33,452 nucleotides of DNA, from IMG/VR virus record IMGVR_UViG_3300000318_000089, positions 1 through 33,452 of that record, one strand, 5' to 3'. The stretch comes from a virus. The position numbers were made by a program, and so were the translations under genes. Below, piece after piece: positions 1 through 6,340 of the stretch. Under the pieces are notes generated by a model that saw only the letters and a list, made by a program, of their open reading frames with translations, was not told the DNA's origin and made no database searches. Each line of letters opens with the position of its first letter. Within the stretch, counting starts at the first letter, position 1.

Positions 1-1233
1 ATGAAAATCGAGATCAAACTATTTACAAATGAGAATCTAACGGCTGAAGGTTATCCGTTAGTGGTTCAGCTTTCGCACCAGGGGAAACGCAAGCGTAAGA
101 ACTTGGCTTTTTGCCACGAAAAACATTTTATTGCTGATGGAAGTACGATTTCGGAAAAGCATCCCGATTATGATATGCTGGCGCCGATTTTGATGAATTT
201 GAAATTAAAGGCTCGCAAACTGATTTTGCTGAATTATACCGATATTGAAAAAGCCTATGAAGAACTTTTTGCGGTGGATTTTTCGCAAATTGGGTTTGTG
301 GATTACGCAAAGGATTTGATTGCAGAAATGGAACAAATGGCGGCGCAAATGAAAAAATTTGACCTAAAAGGCTCGAATAAAATTTCGGGAAATGTAAAAG
401 TGTATAGTAATGTGATTGCGCAATTTGGGAATTTTGCTCAAAATACCTCTTTGCAAAACTTAGATTATGAAACTTTGTTGCGTTTTAAGAACTATAATAT
501 TAGTATTGGGAATTCTAAAAGTACGATACATTTATACTTGCGGACTTTACGGACCATATATAATAAAGGCATAATGATGCACCGCTTGGTGGACGAAAAG
601 CCATTTGCACGGCTTTTTGATGGTTTAAAAACCCGTTCTTATGATTCTCAAAAAAAGTATCTGGATCGTGAAGCGATTTATGAGTTGGAAACTACTAAAT
701 TATTTATGGGCACGGCAAAGCAAAAGTACCTGGATCTATTTTTATTGCAATTTTACTTTGGTGGCTGCGATTTGATAGATATTTATTACCTAAAAGAACG
801 CCAATTGCGAAAAGGACGTGTGGTTTTTGAGCGGACAAAAACCAATACCGGAACCCGAATTGATTTAAAGCTGCACCCGAATGCGGTGAAAATTATTGAT
901 AGAAATAAAACCGCTGGCGAATGGCTTTTTCCTTGGGGAAAAGAGAAAAACGAGTATGAAATTTTTAGACGTACTTACCAGCGCGCGCTGATTTATATAC
1001 AGCAAAAACTAGCCATTGAAGTACAGCCTGATGGTGGCCATATTGCGGTGAAAGTTGCCCGACATTCTTTTGCCAACCGTGCTAAAACCCTGATGATTGA
1101 AACGGATATTACCCGCGAACTTATGGGCCATGAACGTGATGATGTGGATAATTATTATAAAGACAAATACCCCGAAAAAGTGCGGGATTTGGCTTTATTT
1201 GAAATTATTAGTCCTTTTGTGTGTTTGAAGTAG
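1..1233 (+). CDS. int: Phage tyrosine integrase (Bacteroidetes type)
   Basis: This 410-residue protein should catalyse phage integration and excision. It has an N-terminal arm-binding region, a SAM-like core-binding domain (about 95-200) and a C-terminal catalytic domain (about 215-400). Visible catalytic elements are the conserved Arg354-His355 in VARHSFANRA, His377 in LMGHERDD and the nucleophile at Tyr385 or Tyr386 in DNYYKD. Two canonical positions differ: the first catalytic Arg is not where expected (residues 253-260 read FGGCDLID), and the first His of HxxR is Lys351. Such changes are seen among Bacteroidetes integrases, so activity is still likely. The start is the first base of the window, so its promoter and any attachment site on that side are unseen. 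It converges with the lysogeny operon, with a shared terminator between. Confidence 0.9.
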   Translation: MKIEIKLFTNENLTAEGYPLVVQLSHQGKRKRKNLAFCHEKHFIADGSTISEKHPDYDMLAPILMNLKLKARKLILLNYTDIEKAYEELFAVDFSQIGFVDYAKDLIAEMEQMAAQMKKFDLKGSNKISGNVKVYSNVIAQFGNFAQNTSLQNLDYETLLRFKNYNISIGNSKSTIHLYLRTLRTIYNKGIMMHRLVDEKPFARLFDGLKTRSYDSQKKYLDREAIYELETTKLFMGTAKQKYLDLFLLQFYFGGCDLIDIYYLKERQLRKGRVVFERTKTNTGTRIDLKLHPNAVKIIDRNKTAGEWLFPWGKEKNEYEIFRRTYQRALIYIQQKLAIEVQPDGGHIAVKVARHSFANRAKTLMIETDITRELMGHERDDVDNYYKDKYPEKVRDLALFEIISPFVCLK

Positions 1234-1279
1234 TGATTTTTTGTATATTTAAGTTTCCAAAAATAAATACCAAAGAACG

Positions 1280-1315
1280 AAAAACCCGTTTACTTTAATT
1301 AGTAAACGGGTTTTT
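1280..1315. terminator. Bidirectional intrinsic terminator
   Basis: A perfect 15-bp stem (1280-1294 with 1301-1315) encloses the 6-base loop TTAATT. It has an A-run on its left and a T-run on its right, so it can end transcription from both sides. It sits between the converging integrase gene and the leftward lysogeny operon. Confidence 0.85.
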
Positions 1316-1348
1316 TTATTTTTTTAACTTGTAAGTTTTGTTTACAAG

Positions 1349-1885
1349 TTACCAATCGTTTTTCTTGGTGATTATTTCGTTGGTATTTATGAAATCGTTA
1401 AGGCTTTTATTTAGATTGTTGAAGTAGTTAGGAATTACAATAGAATAGTATTTGTAGCCACTTTTTATTTCTCCATTTTTTTTATAGTAACCGCTAGTGT
1501 TGTTGATATAAAATTCTTTCCATGTTGATGGAATATATTGATATCCGGGTGTGAACTGACTAATATTAAGGACGTCAAATTTATATTTACCATCTTTAAA
1601 TGATATTTCAATCATGTATTTTGCAGGTTGATAATTAACTCCTAAGCTTTTTTCAGCACCTTCAATTCTGATGTATTCGTTTTCAATTTGTCCTTTGATT
1701 ACTTCTTTTGGGGTATTGTAAATTGTGTTTATCCAATCAAGTGTTTTTTTGTAAAGTTCCTGTTGTGTTTTTCCTTGGCAATCAGTCACTATATAGTCTG
1801 TGAAGCCGTCTTTTGTAAAGGTAAAATTGGTTTCTTGCGCAAATCCTGAAAAGCTTATCAGTAAAATAAGTATAATTTTCTTCAT
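1349..1885 (-). CDS. Secreted DUF4468-like protein, probable lysogenic-conversion gene
   Basis: This 178-residue protein begins with a clear signal peptide (KK, then ILILLISFSGFA, with cleavage likely just before QETN at about residue 17), so it is exported to the periplasm or envelope. The mature part (about 24-85) has the look of the Bacteroidetes DUF4468 family: a DG/TD start, a KTLDWINT helix, and NTPKEVIKGQIENE followed by IRIEG. The function of that family is unknown. It is the last gene of the leftward operon headed by the repressor, so it should be expressed in the lysogen. That fits a cargo ('moron') gene rather than a virion or replication role. The family call rests on pattern resemblance only. 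Confidence 0.7.
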   Translation of the reverse strand: MKKIILILLISFSGFAQETNFTFTKDGFTDYIVTDCQGKTQQELYKKTLDWINTIYNTPKEVIKGQIENEYIRIEGAEKSLGVNYQPAKYMIEISFKDGKYKFDVLNISQFTPGYQYIPSTWKEFYINNTSGYYKKNGEIKSGYKYYSIVIPNYFNNLNKSLNDFINTNEIITKKNDW

Positions 1886-1894
1886 TTTTGTGAT

Positions 1895-2230
1895 TTAATA
1901 AAATTTAATAAAAATTGAATTCTCTGTGATGTTGTTTATTACTGCGTGTAATTCATCGTTTTCTAATTTTTTAGCATCTGGAATAGAATGAATTTCTCCA
2001 ATTTTACCATCACCGCCTGAAGATCCTTTAACGTAAATTTGAATTTTGTTATTTCTTGGATTTAACCAAAATTTAACATCATCGCCAATTTTGGGGTTGT
2101 AAGTTGTGATTAGTTTTTTTGGTACATTGTATTCTATACCATTTTTGTTTGTGTTTGAAACTGATTTTATAACAATTGCTAATACGATAATAATTATAAA
2201 TATTATGAATATACCTAGAATTGTTCCCAT
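1895..2230 (-). CDS. Small membrane-anchored protein, unknown function
   Basis: This protein of 111 residues has one N-terminal membrane segment (about 4-23, rich in Ile, Phe and Val). A soluble domain of about 85 residues follows, containing a GDDVKFWLNPRNNKIQIYVKG stretch that looks like a small beta fold. No family is recognised. It lies 9 bases upstream of the DUF4468-like gene and 2 bases downstream of the 60-residue membrane gene, inside the repressor operon. Two adjacent small envelope proteins expressed in the lysogen could modify the cell surface or exclude other phages, but that is inference from position. Confidence 0.6.
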   Translation of the reverse strand: MGTILGIFIIFIIIIVLAIVIKSVSNTNKNGIEYNVPKKLITTYNPKIGDDVKFWLNPRNNKIQIYVKGSSGGDGKIGEIHSIPDAKKLENDELHAVINNITENSIFIKFY

Positions 2231-2232
2231 AA

Positions 2233-2415
2233 TTATAAGTTTTCTGTTTTATAATGATGCTGATTTAATTTTATTTCTTCTAGAAGAAAAATTATTTTCT
2301 TCTGATTTTCTAAATGTTCATTAATTTTAAAATACCATAACGATACAAATCTAAAAATAAAAAATATTGCTACTGAGCCGATAATTGATACTAAAAATAT
2401 AAATCTTTTGTCCAT
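2233..2415 (-). CDS. Small single-pass membrane protein, unknown function
   Basis: It has 60 residues with one hydrophobic segment (about 6-28) followed by a short charged, probably helical tail (about 32-60). No family is recognised. Its leader just before the start codon (AAAACTTACAATT) nearly matches that of the next gene at 2230 (AAAACTTATAATT), which supports both being real translated genes in one operon. It lies between the repressor and the 111-residue membrane protein. Confidence 0.55.
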   Translation of the reverse strand: MDKRFIFLVSIIGSVAIFFIFRFVSLWYFKINEHLENQKKIIFLLEEIKLNQHHYKTENL

Positions 2416-2453
2416 AATTGTAAGTTTTAATTTATCAAATATAAATAAAATTA

Positions 2454-2807
2454 TTAAGAATCTGTTTTTATTTGGTTTTGTTTTTCTGTAAGTTCTATTT
2501 TTTCTTCTAAAAGTTTGATTATTTTATCTTTTAATTTTATTTCTGATTCAAGATTTTTTATAATTTCTTTTTTTGATGTGTAAATAGCGTTAGGTTCATT
2601 TAATACATTTTCTTCTTTTTTGCTTAAAATAGAATGTAATAATTCTTTTTTAGATTCTGGTATTACTTCTCCATTCTCGTAATTTGATATTGTTTTCACA
2701 GAAACGCCTAATTTTTTTGCTAAATCTTCTTGTTTTAAGCCTAATTCTTTTCTTTTTTGCTTTATTTCTAATGCGTTCATAACCAGTGTTTTATGTTTTA
2801 ATATCAT
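2454..2807 (-). CDS. XRE-family repressor (HTH_3), lysogeny regulator
   Basis: This is the probable phage repressor, 117 residues. Residues about 12-66 form a classic HTH_3/Cro-CI DNA-binding domain (LGLKQEDLAKKLGVSVKTIS, then NYENGEVIP). The rest (about 66-115) is a charged helical tail, probably a coiled coil for dimerisation. There is no LexA-like autoprotease domain, so induction is unlikely to be simple RecA-driven self-cleavage. The gene may instead start at Met10 (2780), giving 108 residues starting MNALEIKQ; both starts leave the DNA-binding domain whole. It reads leftward away from the operator region at 2819-2877 and heads a four-gene operon, the classic position of a lysogeny repressor. 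Confidence 0.85.
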   Translation of the reverse strand: MILKHKTLVMNALEIKQKRKELGLKQEDLAKKLGVSVKTISNYENGEVIPESKKELLHSILSKKEENVLNEPNAIYTSKKEIIKNLESEIKLKDKIIKLLEEKIELTEKQNQIKTDS

Positions 2808-2818
2808 TATTTTTTTAG

Positions 2819-2877
2819 ATTTACAGGAATTATTACTTGTTATAAAAGAAATATTACTTATATTTGTTCCTGTAAAT
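2819..2877. promoter_or_regulatory. Putative repressor operator pair in the lysogeny switch
   Basis: A perfect 11-bp inverted repeat occurs as ATTTACAGGAA at 2819-2829 and TTCCTGTAAAT at 2867-2877, with centres 48 bp apart. Between them is a direct repeat TATTACTT (2831-2838 and 2852-2859) spaced 21 bp, about two helical turns. The pair brackets the rightward promoter and lies between the divergent repressor and early genes. Binding at both arms, perhaps with looping, would block early transcription. No leftward promoter of good spacing is visible; TATCTTTG on the minus strand at 2903-2910 is a weak candidate. Confidence 0.6.
2837..2866 (+). promoter_or_regulatory. Rightward early promoter, Bacteroidetes consensus
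   Basis: TTG at 2837-2839, a 19-bp spacer and TATATTTG at 2859-2866 match the Bacteroidetes primary sigma-factor consensus TTG-N(17-23)-TAnnTTTG. Transcription would start at about 2871-2874, inside the right operator arm and about 22 bases before the ATG at 2895. It would drive the whole early region. Confidence 0.7.
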
Positions 2878-2894
2878 ATATATATGTTTTTATT

Positions 2895-3167
2895 ATGAAA
2901 ATCAAAGATACAAAAACCGAACCAAAGTTAACGATAAGGGAAACTGAAACGATAAATAGATTCGAGACATTTAATAAGTGTTCGGAAATATTACGTGAGT
3001 TTTTCTTAATGGGTTTTAAATCTTTTGAGGCTTTAAAATCTATAATGTTGTTTCATTATCCTGATATTGATTTAGTTAAGTTAAAAAGATTTTGGAATTG
3101 TCAATTAATGGATAAGGAGATTGTTGAGAAAGTAATAACTGTTTTTGAAAAATTAAAAAATGAGTAA
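2895..3167 (+). CDS. Early protein with a GF-SF-ALK/HYP/FW module
   Basis: This is the first gene under the early promoter, 90 residues. Residues about 35-88 form a helical module with the pattern GFKSFEALK, FHYPDID and FWNCQL. The C-terminal half of the next gene product carries the same pattern, so the two are probably paralogous. The ending overlaps the next gene by 8 bases. In position it corresponds to cro or early regulators of other temperate phages, but no helix-turn-helix can be read with confidence. Function unknown. Confidence 0.65.
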   Translation: MKIKDTKTEPKLTIRETETINRFETFNKCSEILREFFLMGFKSFEALKSIMLFHYPDIDLVKLKRFWNCQLMDKEIVEKVITVFEKLKNE

Positions 3168-3633
3168 TATTTCCGAAAATCATCATTTTAACATAGTAGG
3201 AGAAATTCAAAGTGCTTTTGGGTTTTATAAATTCTACTTTGCTAATCTTCAGTTTTATTCGAAACAAGAAACTTGTTTTCAATATTGTAACCAATATTTC
3301 AAAAACCAATTTGGGTATGATCGTTATGATAGTTGGGAAGAGTTTAGAGGTGAAATTGGTTTTAGACCTATGAAACCAAAATTAGTAAAAAATATTATTC
3401 CTGTTATTGATTCTGTTTCAGCAACTTCTCCTATCGAAATCATGGAGCGTGAATTTCTTATTTCATGGTTTAAACATAAAGGTTTTGATACTTGGACTTC
3501 TTTTAAAGCTTTGGTGATGCATTATTATCCTGCTCTTGCTGAGCGTGATGTTTTGAATTTTTGGAAAGGCGATACTGTTGTTTCGGATGTTTTAAAATGT
3601 GTGAGTTATGTTAAACAAATAATAGGCGAATAA
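3160..3633 (+). CDS. Early protein with two fused helical modules
   Basis: The protein has 157 residues. Its C-terminal part (about 98-157) repeats the module of the preceding gene: GFDTWTSFKALVMHYYP followed by DVLNFWKG. Its N-terminal part (about 35-75) has a different pattern, with Tyr and Asn residues and then FGYDRYDSWEEFRG. That resembles the C-terminus of the 83-residue gene at 15398 (FGKYRYSDWNSFKKM). The protein therefore looks like a fusion of two modules that also occur singly in this phage. It overlaps both neighbours, its stop sharing bases with the next start (TAATG). Function unknown. Confidence 0.65.
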   Translation: MSNISENHHFNIVGEIQSAFGFYKFYFANLQFYSKQETCFQYCNQYFKNQFGYDRYDSWEEFRGEIGFRPMKPKLVKNIIPVIDSVSATSPIEIMEREFLISWFKHKGFDTWTSFKALVMHYYPALAERDVLNFWKGDTVVSDVLKCVSYVKQIIGE

Positions 3634-3944
3634 TGGATAGCTCAACTTACATAAATGCTTACGAATTTATTGAAACCTTGAAAGAACGGGGTTTGGTAAT
3701 TGTTTCGGTTAATGAGTTTGAAGCTGGAAAAGCATTGGTTAGAAAAAAACTAATGAAACGCACGGCTTTGAGTTTAACCGAAATTGTAAAGAACGGTTTG
3801 CTGCCTGTGGGAACTACTAAGGCAGTGATAGACTGGACCATTTCGGGCAAAATTAAAAAAGACGAATGGTACCAGGAACAAAACGGACGTAAAAGAATCA
3901 TGGTATTAACGGCGGCAATTAAAAGACTTGGATATGTTGACTAA
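3633..3944 (+). CDS. Small early protein, possibly DNA-binding
   Basis: This 103-residue basic protein has several predicted helices. Its middle part (about 45-75: LSLTEIVKNGLLPVGTTKAV and onwards) reads like a helix-turn-helix. The C-terminus (WYQEQNGRKRIMVLTAAIKR) could be a wing plus helix. The start overlaps the previous stop and its end overlaps the next small ORF, so the genes are translationally coupled. A transcriptional or replication accessory role is possible but not shown. Confidence 0.6.
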   Translation: MDSSTYINAYEFIETLKERGLVIVSVNEFEAGKALVRKKLMKRTALSLTEIVKNGLLPVGTTKAVIDWTISGKIKKDEWYQEQNGRKRIMVLTAAIKRLGYVD

Positions 3945-4086
3945 AATTGTAAAAACCACGCCTGAAATAAAGGAAATCATTGTAGTAGATGAAGTGGTGG
4001 TAAAATGCGAGGGATTGAAACTTTGTTATCCTGAACTGTTTTTTGAAAAAATTGAACAATGTAAACTCTGTGGAAAATGTATATAG
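3934..4086 (+). CDS. 50-residue Cys-rich protein
   Basis: A short ORF starts inside the end of the 103-residue gene (11-base overlap) and ends inside the next ORF. Its product is 50 residues with cysteines at 25, 31, 43, 46 and 49. The last three form CxxCxxC close to the C-terminus, suggesting a bound metal. The chain of overlapping starts and stops (3944/3934, 4086/4077, 4193/4190) supports it being translated. Function unknown. Confidence 0.55.
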   Translation: MLTKIVKTTPEIKEIIVVDEVVVKCEGLKLCYPELFFEKIEQCKLCGKCI

Positions 4087-4193
4087 ATGAAACGTATTTC
4101 TTTTGGTTTTTAGTCGTGACTGATGTTTTAGTATTTAGCTTGTTTATGCGACTGCTTTGGATTGATTGTAAACGTAAAAAAGGCGGGTTATGA
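4077..4193 (+). CDS. 38-residue membrane protein
   Basis: The ORF encodes a peptide with one hydrophobic segment (about 7-29, rich in Phe, Trp, Leu and Val) and a basic tail CKRKKGG, indicating an inner-membrane protein with a cytoplasmic C-terminus. It overlaps the previous ORF by 10 bases and the next by ATGA. Its position just ahead of another membrane protein suggests a coupled pair, for example an early superinfection-exclusion function. That is inference only. Confidence 0.5.
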   Translation: MYIDETYFFWFLVVTDVLVFSLFMRLLWIDCKRKKGGL

Positions 4194-4429
4194 TAGAAGT
4201 AATGTGTTATATAGGTGGTGGTTTAGTGGTAGCTATTTTTATTTTTTGTGTCTGTTGTTTTCTTTTTGGATTGCTGCAAATATGGGTTTTAAAAAATGAA
4301 ACCCGTGGAATGACTAAAAAGCAATTGAAAAAAGCCGAACAGGAATTGTGTAAACATCATAATACTGTTTATACGGACCAACATCCTGACTATCCTTGGA
4401 CTTGCTGTGATTGCGGTAAAAGTGTGTAA
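4190..4429 (+). CDS. Membrane-anchored zinc-ribbon-like protein
   Basis: The product is 79 residues. Residues about 8-32 form one membrane helix rich in Cys, Phe and Gly. A basic linker (TKKQLKKAEQEL) follows, and then a small Cys/His cluster: CKHH at about 54-57 and CCDCG near the C-terminus, preceded by the aromatic PDYPWT. The spacing looks like a small zinc ribbon facing the cytoplasm. It is coupled to the upstream 38-residue membrane gene by ATGA. No named family is recognised. Confidence 0.6.
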   Translation: MIEVMCYIGGGLVVAIFIFCVCCFLFGLLQIWVLKNETRGMTKKQLKKAEQELCKHHNTVYTDQHPDYPWTCCDCGKSV

Positions 4430-4449
4430 ATCAATTAAATCAATATAAA

Positions 4450-4869
4450 ATGCAAAAACAAATTTTACAAGGCGAAAGCCCTGGCGAAAGACTGGAGCAG
4501 CTGAAAAATTCGGCTGATAAGGTCGAAATGTTTTCTTATCCACGGGAATTGTCTAATGGAGAAATTCAGGAGTTGCAAAGCAATTTATCACAGAATATGA
4601 TTTTTGTGGATAAGGAAGATCAAAAGTTGAAAGTAGCTAAAGAAGTTTTTAAAGCGGCTACTAAACCAGTAAAACAAACTATTGCTAAAGACTTGCAAAT
4701 GATTCGTTCGCAGGTGGAAGAAGTGAACGAAGAAGTGTATTTACTCAAGGATATTGAGGAGGGTAAAATGGGTTACTATTCTAAGGAAGGGATTTTGGTT
4801 TTTGAAAGAAATCTTCGTCCTGATGAAATGCAATATTCAATTCAGGATCATTTAAGAAAAGCGCAATAA
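4450..4869 (+). CDS. Early helical protein, unknown function
   Basis: The 139-residue protein is charged and largely helical. Residues about 60-105 (KVAKEVFKAATKPVKQTIAK and the following QVEEVNEEVYLL) are probably coiled coil. A compact C-terminal piece follows (GYYSKEGILVFERNLRPDE). It lies 2 bases before the next gene, suggesting joint function. No family recognised. Confidence 0.65.
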   Translation: MQKQILQGESPGERLEQLKNSADKVEMFSYPRELSNGEIQELQSNLSQNMIFVDKEDQKLKVAKEVFKAATKPVKQTIAKDLQMIRSQVEEVNEEVYLLKDIEEGKMGYYSKEGILVFERNLRPDEMQYSIQDHLRKAQ

Positions 4870-4871
4870 TT

Positions 4872-5582
4872 ATGGAAAAAGAGTTAAAAATCAACATCGA
4901 AAAAGGGGTTGACACAGTTACTATTTGGCACGGAACAGTTGAGCCTGAATATCATTTAAAAGCTCTTGAAGTAAAAGGCGGGGCAATTAATTCGGTTCAC
5001 GAATATTTGTCTAAAAAAGTGGTTTCTAATGAAATTATTGAGCATTCAAAAATTGAATTCTGCTATGATAAATTATACATCCATTTGCTGTATGACGCCC
5101 GCCAGCGTAATCCTGATGTTATCCAGGGAAGTTTAAAGCTGCATCCTGATTTAGAAAAATTCAATATCAATTCAGGAAAATCCTATTCCACTTTTGAATT
5201 GGCTGATTTTATCAAAATGAATCGCCATTACTTCGAGAATAAAGAGTATGCTATGAAATTGGTGAATGAATTGCGAAAATTTGAAGGTAAAGTAAATCGT
5301 GATTTGGAAGCGAAAACCGATGATCGTGGTAATAAGCGTGCTTTGATTAATCAGGTGGTGGAATCGAATATTCCTTCCGGATTTCATTTAGAAGTTCCGG
5401 TGTTTGTAGGTCAGAAAAAAATAAGACTGGAAGTTGAAGTAACTATAAACGCATCTTTCGAATGTAGTTTGATTTCTCCTGATTTAAAGGAATTGATTGA
5501 CTTAAAATCTAAAGAGATTTTAGGCGAGCAATTGGATTTAATTAGAGCCTTGCATCCTGAGTTGAAAATTTTTGAATTGTAA
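4872..5582 (+). CDS. Early phage protein resembling DUF2303 (YfdQ-like)
   Basis: This 236-residue soluble protein resembles the phage DUF2303 family in overall layout. It has an N-terminal beta-rich part, the segment TFELADFIKMNRHYF (about 107-121), a helical stretch of Lys/Glu and Asn residues, and a C-terminal beta region centred on IPSGFHLEVPVFVGQKKIRL (about 165-184). DUF2303 genes lie in early regions of many temperate phages and have no established function. The assignment comes from segment layout only and may be wrong. Confidence 0.55.
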   Translation: MEKELKINIEKGVDTVTIWHGTVEPEYHLKALEVKGGAINSVHEYLSKKVVSNEIIEHSKIEFCYDKLYIHLLYDARQRNPDVIQGSLKLHPDLEKFNINSGKSYSTFELADFIKMNRHYFENKEYAMKLVNELRKFEGKVNRDLEAKTDDRGNKRALINQVVESNIPSGFHLEVPVFVGQKKIRLEVEVTINASFECSLISPDLKELIDLKSKEILGEQLDLIRALHPELKIFEL

Positions 5583-5594
5583 AAAAATAAAAAG

Positions 5595-6029
5595 ATGAAA
5601 AATTTCAACGGAACTTTTGTTACTGTTTTTACAGAAAAGGGATATCATAAAGCGATGTTGCCAAATGGTGAAGTGATACCACATGCGGTTAAATCTATAG
5701 TTACAGATGAAGTGGGTTATGCAAATGCAAGATTTGATTTCGTTGTAAATATACTTCCTACGAAAGAAGATGCTTTGGCTAAATATAAAGAATTTGGTTT
5801 AGGTATAAAGAGTCCTTGGGTTAAGGCTATTGAGGAAAAACCAAACGGTAAAGGTTTTTTTAAATGTTTTGGTACCCTTAATAAGGGTACTAAGCATGAA
5901 AAAAGAACTTATTTTGATGCTTTTTATGATGGTGATCGATTTGTTGATAAGGATGGCGAAGATTTAATAGGTATTAATGAATCTGTTGAATATTGGTTTG
6001 ATTTTTCAACAATCAAAAATCCTGAGTAA
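5595..6029 (+). CDS. Early hypothetical protein
   Basis: The protein has 144 residues and appears soluble and mixed alpha/beta. It has no signal peptide or membrane segment. Features include an N-terminal strand pair (FNGTFVTVFTEKGYHKAML), a central GIKSPWVKAIEEKPNGKGFF, and an acidic aromatic C-terminus. I do not recognise a family. It lies 12 bases after the previous gene and 2 before the next. Confidence 0.6.
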   Translation: MKNFNGTFVTVFTEKGYHKAMLPNGEVIPHAVKSIVTDEVGYANARFDFVVNILPTKEDALAKYKEFGLGIKSPWVKAIEEKPNGKGFFKCFGTLNKGTKHEKRTYFDAFYDGDRFVDKDGEDLIGINESVEYWFDFSTIKNPE

Positions 6030-6031
6030 CT

Positions 6032-6340
6032 ATGAAATCCATCACTTTTGATACCGAAAAAGCTAACAGAATTGAAAATGCTGTGTGTAGTGAATTTGGA
6101 TTTAGTATCTCTGAGATTGTAAGCTATCGGGATGCTATGGCTAAAAAAGTGGTGGTTTTTCTATTGGTAAAATACTTTGGTTGGGATAAACGAATGATAG
6201 GCAGGAAATACCAAATGTCTTATTTATACGTGCCTACTGTGGTGTTGGAAATGGAACAAATGGAAAAGGTAGTTGCTGTTTTTAAAGTGAAAATATGTTT
6301 AATTCTAAATCAATTTAATAATGAGGAAATTTTGGACTGA
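6032..6340 (+). CDS. DnaA C-terminal-like DNA-binding protein
   Basis: The 102 residues are nearly all one domain that reads like DnaA domain IV (the dnaA-box-binding helix-turn-helix). It begins with a first helix (VCSEFGFSISEIVSYRDAMA), then KKVVVFLLVKYFGWDKRMIG, then RKYQMSYLYVPTVV at about 61-74, where DnaA has the DHTTV-type recognition segment. There is no AAA+ ATPase domain. Stand-alone proteins of this type lie near phage replication genes and may bind host dnaA boxes or the phage origin. The gene is upstream of the initiator and helicase and overlaps the HNH gene by 20 bases. Confidence 0.6.
   Translation: MKSITFDTEKANRIENAVCSEFGFSISEIVSYRDAMAKKVVVFLLVKYFGWDKRMIGRKYQMSYLYVPTVVLEMEQMEKVVAVFKVKICLILNQFNNEEILD

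Noticed and set aside
1234-1348. attP/attL core beside the integrase
   Set aside because: No repeat of this segment was seen at the other end of the window, and host junctions are not included.
2106-2324. Plus-strand ORF opposite the lysogeny genes
   Set aside because: It is antisense to two tightly packed minus-strand genes with shared leaders, so it is a shadow frame.
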